A stretch of DNA of 32,576 nucleotides from assembly GCA_018380195.1 (NCBI GenBank), contig JAGZUC010000024.1, positions 1 to 32,576 of the forward strand, written 5' to 3'. Shown in pieces: positions 7,351 through 15,202 of the stretch (its first letter is position 1; each line of letters begins with the position of its first letter). The DNA comes from Collinsella sp. GTDB taxonomy: Bacteria; Actinomycetota; Coriobacteriia; Coriobacteriales; Coriobacteriaceae. A model generated the notes under the pieces. The model was given only the letters and a program-made list of their open reading frames with translations, searched no databases and was not told the DNA's origin. Position numbers and translations under genes: made by a program.

Positions 7351-8292
7351 GTGCCGGCGAATAAGGAACATACCGAAGCTACTCCCTCGTCGCTCGCCGT
7401 GGCGGCGGGGGAGTATCTCGATTACCTCGCGGTCGAGCGGGGTTTGGCGCGCAACACGATTGCGGCCTATCGTCGTGACCTGACGACGTACTGCGCCTAT
7501 CTGGAGCGGGCGGGTATTGTGTCTTTTGAAGAGGTGACCCGTCAGGTCGTGGAGGGCTTTGTCGCCGACCGTCGCGATGGGGGCTATTCGGATGCCTCGG
7601 TGGAGCGTGCGCTTGCGGCCGTGAAGGGCCTGCATGCCTTTTTGGTGCGCGATGGGGCTGTGGCCCAAAATCCAACGGCGGCGTTGCGCCTGCCTAAAAA
7701 GGCTGAGCGTTTGCCGGAATACCTTTCGGTGGAGGATGTCTCGGCGCTGCTCGATCAAGATTTCCCCGAGGGCGAGATGGGCTTGCGTGACCATGCCATC
7801 TTGGAAGTGCTCTATGGATGCGGTTTGCGTGTGAGCGAGTTGGGGGGACTCGATGTGGGCGATATCCATATCGACGATGGTTTTGTGCTCGTTCGCGGTA
7901 AGGGCTCAAAGGAACGCCTGTCCCCGCTGGTGGGAAGCGCGGCGCGAGCTCTGACGCTCTATGTAACTGAGGGGCGTTCTCGCTTGGCGGCCCATGCGCG
8001 CGGAACCGAGACCTCGGCGGTCTTTTTAAATAAGAACGGCCGCCGTCTGTCGCGCCAGGGCATCCATGCCATCTGTGAGCGCTACGGGCGCCAGGTGGGG
8101 CTGGTGGGACTCCATCCCCACACGCTGCGTCACTCCTTTGCTACCCATATGCTTGCGGGCGGCGCAGACCTCCGTGTGCTACAGGAGATCTTGGGACATG
8201 CCGATATATCGACCACGCAGGTCTACACGCATGTCGATCGTACGCAACTGACCGAGGTCTATCTGGCGGCGCACCCGCTGGCGCATCGTTAA
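7351..8292 (+). CDS. xerD: Tyrosine recombinase of the XerC/XerD type
   Basis: A protein of 313 residues with an N-terminal SAM-like core-binding domain (about 15-105) and a C-terminal catalytic domain. Numbered from the chosen start, the catalytic set is complete: Arg160 (CGLRVSEL), Lys184 (GKGSKERL), His257 and Arg260 (HTLRH), His283 (LGHADI) and Tyr292 (QVYTHVD). With this arrangement and chromosomal housekeeping context it most likely acts at dif to resolve chromosome dimers, as XerD or a single Xer. The start is uncertain: GTG at 7351 follows the pyrG stop with little ribosome site; GTG at 7399 would give a more typical 297 residues. Confidence 0.88.
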   Translation: MPANKEHTEATPSSLAVAAGEYLDYLAVERGLARNTIAAYRRDLTTYCAYLERAGIVSFEEVTRQVVEGFVADRRDGGYSDASVERALAAVKGLHAFLVRDGAVAQNPTAALRLPKKAERLPEYLSVEDVSALLDQDFPEGEMGLRDHAILEVLYGCGLRVSELGGLDVGDIHIDDGFVLVRGKGSKERLSPLVGSAARALTLYVTEGRSRLAAHARGTETSAVFLNKNGRRLSRQGIHAICERYGRQVGLVGLHPHTLRHSFATHMLAGGADLRVLQEILGHADISTTQVYTHVDRTQLTEVYLAAHPLAHR

Positions 8293-8325
8293 CTCATCGC
8301 TGACCTGCAAATTTATAGGTATTTG

Positions 8326-8395
8326 GGGACGGGCCCCAGATTGCCACGGCGTGCTTTTGCGCGCGCATGGGCAATCTGGGGCCCGTCCCATTTTT
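8326..8395 (+). terminator. 20-bp perfect palindrome with T-run (xerD terminator, REP-like)
   Basis: Arms 8326-8345 and 8370-8389 are exact inverted copies (GGGACGGGCCCCAG.../...CTGGGGCCCGTCCC). The loop contains a further short stem (GCGTGC with GCGCGC around TTTT). ATTTTT follows at 8390-8395, so it will terminate the xerD transcript. The size and perfect symmetry exceed what termination needs and recall REP-type elements. Confidence 0.75.
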
Positions 8396-8516
8396 CGCCA
8401 CTTGGCATCGCGGTGGTGGGCCGCACGTGCCTTGGGTGGGGGAGTTTGGGGGCGATGTGAACGGCATGTAAAGGGACGCAAAAATCGCCTCAAGGTCAAC
8501 TTGAAGGTTGAGGTTG

Positions 8517-8550
8517 AACGGCGGGGTGCCACAGGTGGCATCCCGCCGTT
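8517..8550 (+). other. 15-bp hairpin in the xerD-mraZ gap
   Basis: AACGGCGGGGTGCCA 8517-8531 pairs with TGGCATCCCGCCGTT 8536-8550 (one G-U) around the loop CAGG. There is no T-run. A separate shorter palindrome follows at 8556-8575 (AAACACAA/TTGTGTTT around CATA). The role of either is unknown. Confidence 0.5.
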
Positions 8551-8576
8551 GCTGTAAACACAACATATTGTGTTTT

Positions 8577-8590
8577 CGAACATATGCTTG
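8577..8590 (+). promoter_or_regulatory. LexA-like (SOS box) sequence
   Basis: CGAACATATGCTTG matches the Gram-positive LexA consensus CGAACRNRYGTTYG at 13 of 14 positions; the mismatch is a C in the right half-site. It lies about 67 bases upstream of the mraZ -35 box. The match is by eye and function is not shown. Confidence 0.3.
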
Positions 8591-8610
8591 GGGTGTTTTG
8601 CGATATATGG

Positions 8611-8649
8611 TGGGTGGAGTGGTGGGGCGGAGTGGGGGAAGGGGTGGGG
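8611..8649 (+). promoter_or_regulatory. TGGG repeats, candidate MraZ operator; G-quadruplex motif
   Basis: TGGG occurs at 8611, 8623, 8633 and 8645, spaced 12, 10 and 12 bases. MraZ of E. coli represses its own operon by binding TGGG-type repeats about 10 bases apart upstream of mraZ. The G-runs at 8624-8627, 8634-8638, 8641-8644 and 8646-8649 also fit a G-quadruplex motif on the + strand, just before the -35 box. Confidence 0.4.
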
Positions 8650-8656
8650 AAAGGTG

Positions 8657-8685
8657 TTGAAAAATGGGGCGGTTCCCCATATTAT
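8657..8685 (+). promoter_or_regulatory. Promoter of the dcw operon with palindromic spacer
   Basis: TTGAAA at 8657-8662 and TATTAT at 8680-8685 are separated by 17 bases, the ideal sigma-70-type arrangement. The spacer contains ATGGGG-CGGTT-CCCCAT (8664-8680), a palindrome covering it almost exactly. A near copy, GCGGGG-TGGTT-CCCCGC, lies at 8701-8717, just after the expected transcription start near 8692. These look like a pair of operators for a repressor, or a leader hairpin in the second case. Confidence 0.6.
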
Positions 8686-8753
8686 TAATGACGTCGACAG
8701 GCGGGGTGGTTCCCCGCGTACGTGCCATCTGAGTAACCGAGGGGAGGGCGCAC

Positions 8754-9188
8754 ATGGGAATGACTGGTGCATACGAGCGCAATCTCGATGCAAAAGGTCG
8801 TCTGTCCCTGCCTGCACCCCTTCGCGAGGAGCTTGGAGAGCACGTTCGCGTGTTCAAAGCCCTGGATGTCGATGCTCTGTACGTGTTCTCTGCCGAGGCC
8901 TTCGATAAGTGGGTCGAAGGACTCTTCGCGGGTCGTGAGGGCCACGAGGGTTTTAACCCGCGTGACATTAATGACCAGAAGCTCATGAGGGCGATCAACA
9001 AGCGCACCACGTCGATGGACGTGGACAGCGCCGGTCGTATCGGTCTTTCCGAGTCTCTCCGCAAGCAGGCGAACCTCGACCGCGAGGTCACGGTTGTGGG
9101 CAACTACGACCACCTTGAGGTTTGGGATCGCGCCGCGGCCGATGAGGACGATGACGATGAGGCCCTGCTGGACCTCTTCTTCTCGTAA
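8754..9188 (+). CDS. mraZ: Transcriptional regulator MraZ
   Basis: A 144-residue protein with two SpoVT/AbrB-like swapped-hairpin modules, each with the DxxGR(I/L) signature: DAKGRLSLP near residue 12 and DSAGRIGLS near residue 90. MraZ forms ring-shaped oligomers that bind repeats upstream of its gene and adjust dcw expression. Length is normal; the C-terminus is unusually acidic (DEDDDDEALLD). The ATG at 8754 follows GGGGAGG at 8741-8747; a second ATG two codons later is possible. As the first gene of the cluster it has a promoter with candidate operators directly in front. Confidence 0.95.
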   Translation: MGMTGAYERNLDAKGRLSLPAPLREELGEHVRVFKALDVDALYVFSAEAFDKWVEGLFAGREGHEGFNPRDINDQKLMRAINKRTTSMDVDSAGRIGLSESLRKQANLDREVTVVGNYDHLEVWDRAAADEDDDDEALLDLFFS

Positions 9189-9208
9189 GGGCAAGGCACG
9201 GGTAACGG

Positions 9209-10174
9209 ATGGAGCGTGGGATCTTGACACAAGAATATCGGCATGAACCTGTCATGCTCGGCGAAGTGCTTGAGTCGCTGCGGCTAAAGAGCGGCTCCGT
9301 TGTCTGCGATTGCACCCTTGGCGGTGCCGGCCATTCGGTAAAGATGGCCGCGCAGGTGGGGGAGACGGGCCTTTTGCTCGGCGTCGATCAGGACGACATG
9401 GCCCTCGAGGCCGCTGGTGCCCGTCTGGACCGCGAGGTTCCCGGCGTTCCGCACCAGCTGCTGAAGGGCAACTTCGGCGACTTGGACGAGCTGCTTTGCT
9501 CGGCCGAGGTGCCCGGGGTCGATGGCTTCCTGTTCGATTTGGGCGTTTCGTCACCGCAACTCGATATCCCTGGCAGGGGCTTTTCGTATAACGAGGACGC
9601 CCCATTGGACATGCGGATGGATCCGGGTAATAACACCTTAAACGCAGCTGAGGTCATCAACACCTATAACGAACACGACCTCGCCCGGATTCTACGCGTC
9701 TACGGAGAAGAGAAGTTCGCCTCGCAGATTGCGCGCGAGATCGTGCGCCGCCGCGAGCAAGAACCGATCGAAACCACCGGCCAATTTGTCGAGATCATCA
9801 AGGCGGGTATCCCGGCTGCCGCTCGTCGGCATGGCGGACACCCGGCCAAGAAAAGTTTCCAGGCCATTCGCATCGAGGTCAATCACGAGCTCGATGTGCT
9901 CGAACGAGGGCTTGATGCCGCCACCAGGTGGCTCAACCCGGGCGGACGTATCTGCGTCATCTCGTATCACTCGCTCGAGGACCGTATCGTAAAGAACCAC
10001 TTTAAGGAGATGAGCCAGGGGTGCACGTGTCCGCCGGAGATTCCGGTGTGCGTGTGCGGCAACGTGCCGATACTCAAGGTCATCACCCGCAAACCCTTGG
10101 TTGCCCAGCCTGATGAGGTTGAGCGCAACCCTCGGGCGAGATCAGCCAAAATCCGCGTGGCGCAGCGTCTGTAG
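9209..10174 (+). CDS. rsmH: 16S rRNA (cytosine-1402-N4)-methyltransferase
   Basis: A 321-residue SAM-dependent methyltransferase that N4-methylates C1402 of 16S rRNA in the ribosomal P site. It begins with the family hallmark YRHEPVMLGEVLE and the SAM-binding loop DCTLGGAGHS, and includes LFDLGVSSPQLD, GFSYNEDAPLDMRMD and the C-terminal ISYHSLEDRIVKNHF. The ATG at 9209 gives the longest form but has little ribosome site; the in-frame TTG at 9224, 9 bases after GGATGGAG (9207-9214), would start MTQEYRHEP and may be the real start. It is in its usual place after mraZ. Confidence 0.96.
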   Translation: MERGILTQEYRHEPVMLGEVLESLRLKSGSVVCDCTLGGAGHSVKMAAQVGETGLLLGVDQDDMALEAAGARLDREVPGVPHQLLKGNFGDLDELLCSAEVPGVDGFLFDLGVSSPQLDIPGRGFSYNEDAPLDMRMDPGNNTLNAAEVINTYNEHDLARILRVYGEEKFASQIAREIVRRREQEPIETTGQFVEIIKAGIPAAARRHGGHPAKKSFQAIRIEVNHELDVLERGLDAATRWLNPGGRICVISYHSLEDRIVKNHFKEMSQGCTCPPEIPVCVCGNVPILKVITRKPLVAQPDEVERNPRARSAKIRVAQRL

Positions 10175-10264
10175 GCGCGACCGCGCGATATTGGACCTCC
10201 CGCTCGCACCATAAACGAAGCTTAAACACACTACCAACGTACTCGGGATGGGAGGCGGCATATC

Positions 10265-10735
10265 ATGGGCTACAACACTTCAAGCGCAGCACTCGCCTAT
10301 GATATGAACGCCATGCCCGCCTATCGTGAGACGCCGCAGGCCCCCGTTGCTCCCCGTGAGCAGCGCGCGCCGCGCTTTGATGTCTACACGGGCGCGGGCC
10401 GTCAGGCAAACCAGGCGGTAAGCCCGGTTTTCATGAGCGTTCTTAAAACGTTTTGCATCATTGCGGCTATCTTCATGACGATCGGCGTCGCCCGCGTGGC
10501 GCTCGCCGGCGTTACGGCCCAGGTGCTCAACAGCAACGCCGAGCTTACCAGCACGCTCGAAAAGGCGACCGATGAGAGCTCCGACCTGGAGGTCATGCAT
10601 TCGGTCTATGGCGCCGACACGCGCATTCGCGACCTTGCGGGCGCTTATGGCATGGTGGAGCCCAGCGAGAGCGTTACACTTGACTTTTCGCAGGATGCAG
10701 CCGCGGGCGCCAACGCGACCGCGACCGCTCAGTAG
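10265..10735 (+). CDS. ftsL: FtsL-like division protein
   Basis: A 156-residue bitopic membrane protein: cytoplasmic N-terminus of about 55 residues rich in Pro, Ala and Arg, one membrane segment at about 56-80, then an outer region with a short predicted coiled coil (AQVLNSNAELTSTLEKATDE). Sequence similarity in this family is weak; the call rests on topology, size and the position between rsmH and ftsI, where ftsL always lies. FtsL would bind FtsQ/DivIC and activate FtsW-FtsI at the septum. The ATG at 10265 has GGGAGG at 10250-10255. No ftsB/divIC is seen nearby. Confidence 0.75.
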   Translation: MGYNTSSAALAYDMNAMPAYRETPQAPVAPREQRAPRFDVYTGAGRQANQAVSPVFMSVLKTFCIIAAIFMTIGVARVALAGVTAQVLNSNAELTSTLEKATDESSDLEVMHSVYGADTRIRDLAGAYGMVEPSESVTLDFSQDAAAGANATATAQ

Positions 10736-10752
10736 CAAGACGGTAGCTGAGT

Positions 10753-12618
10753 ATGACAAATGACTATCGCCGCGGTTCCGATGGGGGCCGCGGTTCTGGA
10801 CGTCCCTCGTCGCGGGGACGTTCTGGTTATCAAGGAACGGGTCGGCAATCTTACAACGCCGGGCAGTCCCGTGGCAACGACCCGGCGTCGCGACTTCGCG
10901 GCTCGGACGGCCCTCAAATGCATAACACCAGGTCGCGCAAGAGTTCGTCGACCGAATGGCTCACAGGCACGCCTCTGCCTCGCCGCAAAGCCATCATGGG
11001 CTTCATCGGGCTTGGTTTGAGCTTGGGCGTCTTTCGCCTTGCCGACTATCAAATTGTCGAAGCCGATAAACTGCGCGAGCGTGCCGATGCGCGCCGCCTG
11101 CTTGCACAGACCCTCTATGCCAAACGCGGCACCATCTACGACCGCAACGGTAACGTGCTGGCGTCGTCGGTCGAATGTCGCAACATCGCCGTGAACCCGC
11201 AGCTTGTCGAGGATGTTGACAAGACGGTGTCGGCGCTGGTCAAGGCAACTGGAATCGATAAAAAGACCTGCCGCAAGCTCGTCGAGTCCGATGGCACCTG
11301 GGTGTATATCAAGCGCCAGGTGGACGAAGACGATGCTGCGGCGCTGGAGAAGAAGAACCTGCCCGGCGTGCTTTTTGAGCAGGCCATGAAGCGCGTATAT
11401 CCATACGGCAATCTGGCATCGCAGGTGCTGGGTGTAGTGAATGTAGACAACGACGGCTTGACGGGTCTCGAAAAGCAATACAACAAGCTTCTGACCGGCA
11501 CGAATGGTACCCTCGTGCGCGAGCGCGCGAGGGACGGCAGCTATATCGCGGGCGGTGCCTATAAAAAGGTGGCTGCGGTCGACGGCGTTGACATCGTGAC
11601 GACGCTCGACGTCAATATGCAGCGAGCGGCTGAGGATGCTTTGGCGGAGGCTGTCGAGAAGACAAAGGCCAAGAACGGCTCGGCTTTGGTCACCGACCCC
11701 ACGACTGGTGAAATTCTCGCCGCCTGCTCGTACCCGACCTACGACCAGACCGATCTGGAAAACGCCAAGACCGAGGATATGAACTTGCGCCTGGTCACCG
11801 ACGCCTACGAGCCCGGCTCGGTCTTTAAGACGCTCGTGGCGGGCGCCGGCTTCGACTTGGGCGTCGTGCGATCGAGTACGTCGTTTGAGGTGCCGGCGAG
11901 CATCAAGGTGGGTGACGATACCGTTACCGATGCCGACAAGCGCGACTATGCCATGACCATGGATGTGCGCGAGATGATGCGCCGTTCGTCCAACGTGGGC
12001 TTTGTCCTGGTGGGGCGCAAGATCGGTGCCGACGACTTTGCCGCCTATGTGGACAAGTGGGGCATCGGTCACAGCTCGGGTGTCGATTTTCCGGGCGAGA
12101 GCCTGGGCATCGTCAAGGAGCGTGACCAGTATGACGGCGCCACGCTGGGTTCGATGAGCTTTGGACAGGCGTTGTCCGTCTCGCCGATTGAGATCGCACG
12201 TGCCGTGGGCGGCATCGCCAACGGCGGTGTGATGATGACACCGCACTTCTATAAGTCCAGCAAAGGCGACGAGAAGGACTGGGGCGAAGGCGAGCGCGCG
12301 ATTTCGGAGGACGCCGCATCCCAGGTGACATCGTGCATGCAGACGGTCGTGTCCGAGGGAACGGGCGTTGGCGGCGCGGTTGACGGCTATGACGTGGCGG
12401 GTAAGACCGGTACGGCCGAACGAGCCGACGAGAACGGCGGCTACCTAAAGGAGAACTACATGTCGTCCTTTATGGGCTTTGCGCCGGCACAATCGCCCAA
12501 GGTGCTGTGCTATATCACGCTCGACGGAACGCCGAGCGGCTCAGATGCCGCTGCGGTGCCGTTCCAGTCCATTATGGCCAATGCGCTCGACGTGCTGGGT
12601 ATTCCGCACACGAAGTAG
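10753..12618 (+). CDS. ftsI: Septal class B penicillin-binding protein (FtsI/PBP3 type)
   Basis: A 621-residue peptidoglycan transpeptidase. It has a cytoplasmic tail of about 75 residues rich in Arg, Ser and Gly, a membrane anchor at about 79-97, a dimerisation domain starting KRGTIYDRNGN, and a transpeptidase domain with SxxK at Ser356-Lys359 (SVFK), SxN at 412-414 (SSN) and KTG at 551-553. There are no C-terminal PASTA domains. It cross-links septal peptidoglycan with FtsW. The gene starts 17 bases after ftsL. The long basic tail is longer than in E. coli FtsI but common in actinobacterial homologues. Confidence 0.93.
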   Translation: MTNDYRRGSDGGRGSGRPSSRGRSGYQGTGRQSYNAGQSRGNDPASRLRGSDGPQMHNTRSRKSSSTEWLTGTPLPRRKAIMGFIGLGLSLGVFRLADYQIVEADKLRERADARRLLAQTLYAKRGTIYDRNGNVLASSVECRNIAVNPQLVEDVDKTVSALVKATGIDKKTCRKLVESDGTWVYIKRQVDEDDAAALEKKNLPGVLFEQAMKRVYPYGNLASQVLGVVNVDNDGLTGLEKQYNKLLTGTNGTLVRERARDGSYIAGGAYKKVAAVDGVDIVTTLDVNMQRAAEDALAEAVEKTKAKNGSALVTDPTTGEILAACSYPTYDQTDLENAKTEDMNLRLVTDAYEPGSVFKTLVAGAGFDLGVVRSSTSFEVPASIKVGDDTVTDADKRDYAMTMDVREMMRRSSNVGFVLVGRKIGADDFAAYVDKWGIGHSSGVDFPGESLGIVKERDQYDGATLGSMSFGQALSVSPIEIARAVGGIANGGVMMTPHFYKSSKGDEKDWGEGERAISEDAASQVTSCMQTVVSEGTGVGGAVDGYDVAGKTGTAERADENGGYLKENYMSSFMGFAPAQSPKVLCYITLDGTPSGSDAAAVPFQSIMANALDVLGIPHTK

Positions 12619-12702
12619 GGGGTTACAATCTTTGGGGCGTGGTTTGTTGTCCCATATGAGGGGTGTTCACATGCCCTGCACCACGCATGCGCGGCGCTGG
12701 GA

Positions 12703-12708
12703 TACAAT
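12703..12708 (+). promoter_or_regulatory. Possible internal -10 box before murF
   Basis: TACAAT within GGGATACAATACG lies 38 bases before murF, in the 127-base gap after ftsI, the widest gap inside the front half of the cluster. No -35 match is seen at the right distance, so this is a weak candidate for an internal promoter. Confidence 0.25.
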
Positions 12709-12745
12709 ACGCCGATAGCATTATTAGGTTTACAGGGGAGCTGCA

Positions 12746-14170
12746 ATGATAGAGATCGCCGTCAACAACCTCGCGGCCGCAACAGGGGCCCGAACCGTGA
12801 CGGGAGAAGCCGATCGGGTATGCCGCGGGTGCGTTATCGACTCGCGCCAGGTCGGGGAAGGGACGATTTTCGTCGCCTTTCCCGGTGAAAACGTCGACGG
12901 CAATGATTTTGCTTCCCGTGCCGTCCAGTCGGGTGCCGGCGCCGTCGTGATGACGCGTGAGCCCGAGGCCGAGCTGGTCTCGCTGGCGCAGGACAAGGGA
13001 TGCGCCATCCTGCTGACCGATGATCCCGAGGAGTTTCTGCTGCGTTTGGCGCACGCGTACCGTCTGGAGCTTGGCTGCCTGGTCGTTGGCATTACCGGTT
13101 CCATCGGCAAGACGACGACCAAGGACGTGCTCGCCGCTGTGCTCGCCAAGCGCTATCGTGTCTGGGCCACCAAGGGCAATTTCAATAACCTGATCGGCAT
13201 GCCGCTCACGGTGCTTTCCGCTCCGGCCGATACCGAGGTCCTGGTGCTCGAGATGGGCATGAACCATTTCCACGAGATCGAGCGCCTGTCCCAGTCCGCC
13301 AATCCCAACCTTGCCATCGTGAGCAAGATCGGTACCTCTCACATCGGCATTTTGGGCAGCCGCGAGAACATCGCCCGCGCTAAGGCCGAGATTGTCCAGG
13401 GTATGTGCGCCGCCGGCGACTTCTTGCCGCTGCTGGTTTTGGGCGGCGAGGACGACTTTACGCCGTTCATTCGCGATACGTTCGCCCAGCCTGCTGGTAT
13501 CGACGTGATGCTGGCCGGCGTATCGGACGATGATGAGGTCCGCGCCCGCGACATTCGTGTTGATGACGAGGGCCGTCCGGTCTTTACGCTCGATTTTGGC
13601 CAGGGTGAGACGATCGATACCATGCTTGCCATCCCCGGCGTGCAGTCCGTTCCTAATGCCGTTAAGGCCGCCGCGGTTGCCTATCGCCTGGGCGTGGCAC
13701 CCGAGCAGATCGATGCTGCCTTTAGGGGCCTCACGATCACCGGTCACCGCCAGGAGATCAAGCACGCCAAGAGCGGTGCACGCATCATCGATGACTCCTA
13801 TAACGCCAGTGCCGAATCGATGGCTGCTGGCCTCGACCTGCTGTGCTCGCTTTCGTGCGCGGGGTCTCGCATGGCTATCCTGGGCGAGATGGGCGAGATG
13901 GGCGATGAGGCTCCTCGCATGCATGAGCTCGTGGGCGCCTATGCCGCCGCCAAGAAGCTCGACATGCTGGCGTGCGTGGGTGGTGAGCTGTCCCAGCTTA
14001 TGGCCGATGCCGCGCGCATGATGGGCATGGACGAGGACCGCATCCAGGTGTTCTCCGATTATCAGCAGGTGCTCGACCGCATGGGCGGCGCGCTTGAAAA
14101 ACATGATGTTGTACTGGTCAAGGGTTCCCGCTTTGTTGAGCTCGACCGCTTTGTGGAAGGTGTGTGCTAG
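12746..14170 (+). CDS. murF: UDP-N-acetylmuramoyl-tripeptide--D-alanyl-D-alanine ligase
   Basis: A 474-residue cytoplasmic Mur ligase of normal size that adds D-Ala-D-Ala to the UDP-MurNAc tripeptide. The ATP loop GITGSIGKTTTKD is at residues 115-127, followed by the family segment KGNFNNLIGMPLTVL and, in the C-terminal domain, DDSYNASAESM. The start ATG has AGGGGAG at 12734-12740. Normally murE lies directly before murF in dcw clusters; here it is absent from the window and must be encoded elsewhere. mraY begins four bases after its stop. Confidence 0.95.
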   Translation: MIEIAVNNLAAATGARTVTGEADRVCRGCVIDSRQVGEGTIFVAFPGENVDGNDFASRAVQSGAGAVVMTREPEAELVSLAQDKGCAILLTDDPEEFLLRLAHAYRLELGCLVVGITGSIGKTTTKDVLAAVLAKRYRVWATKGNFNNLIGMPLTVLSAPADTEVLVLEMGMNHFHEIERLSQSANPNLAIVSKIGTSHIGILGSRENIARAKAEIVQGMCAAGDFLPLLVLGGEDDFTPFIRDTFAQPAGIDVMLAGVSDDDEVRARDIRVDDEGRPVFTLDFGQGETIDTMLAIPGVQSVPNAVKAAAVAYRLGVAPEQIDAAFRGLTITGHRQEIKHAKSGARIIDDSYNASAESMAAGLDLLCSLSCAGSRMAILGEMGEMGDEAPRMHELVGAYAAAKKLDMLACVGGELSQLMADAARMMGMDEDRIQVFSDYQQVLDRMGGALEKHDVVLVKGSRFVELDRFVEGVC

Positions 14171-14173
14171 CCC

Positions 14174-15193
14174 ATGTTCGGCAATCCCTCGTATCCAACG
14201 TATCAGGCTTTTTTGGGGCTTGGCATCGCCGCTGCCATTGCGCTGCTGCTCATGCCGTGGTGGATCAAGCTACTTAAGGTCGAGGGTATCGGCCAGCAGG
14301 TTCGTGCCGACGGCCCCAAGCGTCATTTGGTTAAGCAGGGAACGCCCACCATGGGTGGCGTTGTCATCCTCGTCGCGATCTCGCTGACCTGCCTGCTGAT
14401 GGGCAAGCTCACCACCGAGCTCGTGCTTGTGCTGCTCGCCACGCTGGCGACCGGCGTGCTGGGCCTGATCGACGACCTGACCTCCGTTACGCATGGGCGC
14501 TCGCTCGGTCTTACGCCTCATGCCAAGATGATCGGCCTAACCATTATCTGTGTCACCTTTACGGTACTTGCCGTTAACTGGTGCGGTGTCGCCCCCGAGA
14601 TTCGTTTTCCCGGCGGCCTGACGATTGACCTCGGCGTGCTTTCGACCACCATCTGCGGCCTTTCGTTCCCGTGGCTCTACATTGTCTTTTGCTGGCTGAT
14701 GATTGCCGGTCTTTCTAATGCCGTGAACCTGACCGATGGTCTTGACGGTCTTGCTGGCGGCACCTCCATGATCGCCATGCTCGCCATGGCTGCCATGGCG
14801 TTTTTGCACGGAGACGTGAACCTGTCCATCTTCTGCACCGCGTGTGCCGGTGCCTGCTTGGGCTTTCTGTGGTTCAACTGCTATCCGGCGAGCATCTTTA
14901 TGGGCGATACCGGCTCGCTTGCCCTGGGCGCCGCGTTTGCCTGCACGTCCATCATGACCAACACCGAGGTCGTCTCCCTCATCATCGGCGGCCTATTTAT
15001 CGTTGAGACCCTGTCGGTCATGATTCAGGTTGTCTACTTCCACTTTACGCACAAGCGCGTCTTCCTTATGGCGCCCATCCATCATCATTTCGAAAAGAAG
15101 GGCTGGGCCGAGACCAAGGTCGTCATCCGTTTTTGGATTATCGCTGCTGCCTTTGGTGCCGTTGGCCTTGCCCTGTTCTTCCAGTTGGGATAG
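14174..15193 (+). CDS. mraY: Phospho-N-acetylmuramoyl-pentapeptide transferase
   Basis: A 339-residue polytopic membrane enzyme (about ten helices) that transfers phospho-MurNAc-pentapeptide to undecaprenyl phosphate, forming lipid I. Family motifs are present: KRHLVKQGTPTMGG near the N-terminus, the Asp-rich LGLIDDLTSV, NAVNLTDGLDGLAGG, FMGDTGSLALG, and the histidine motif APIHHHFEKKGW near the C-terminus. The start follows murF by three bases with GGAAGG about 15 bases upstream, consistent with coupling. Confidence 0.97.
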   Translation: MFGNPSYPTYQAFLGLGIAAAIALLLMPWWIKLLKVEGIGQQVRADGPKRHLVKQGTPTMGGVVILVAISLTCLLMGKLTTELVLVLLATLATGVLGLIDDLTSVTHGRSLGLTPHAKMIGLTIICVTFTVLAVNWCGVAPEIRFPGGLTIDLGVLSTTICGLSFPWLYIVFCWLMIAGLSNAVNLTDGLDGLAGGTSMIAMLAMAAMAFLHGDVNLSIFCTACAGACLGFLWFNCYPASIFMGDTGSLALGAAFACTSIMTNTEVVSLIIGGLFIVETLSVMIQVVYFHFTHKRVFLMAPIHHHFEKKGWAETKVVIRFWIIAAAFGAVGLALFFQLG

Positions 15194-15202
15194 TGGTCTT
15201 TC

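Noticed and set aside
8294..9103. Minus-strand open frames across the xerD-mraZ gap
   Set aside because: They cross the terminator palindrome, the dcw promoter and mraZ, and their translations are Pro/Arg/Ser-rich as expected from frame shadows.
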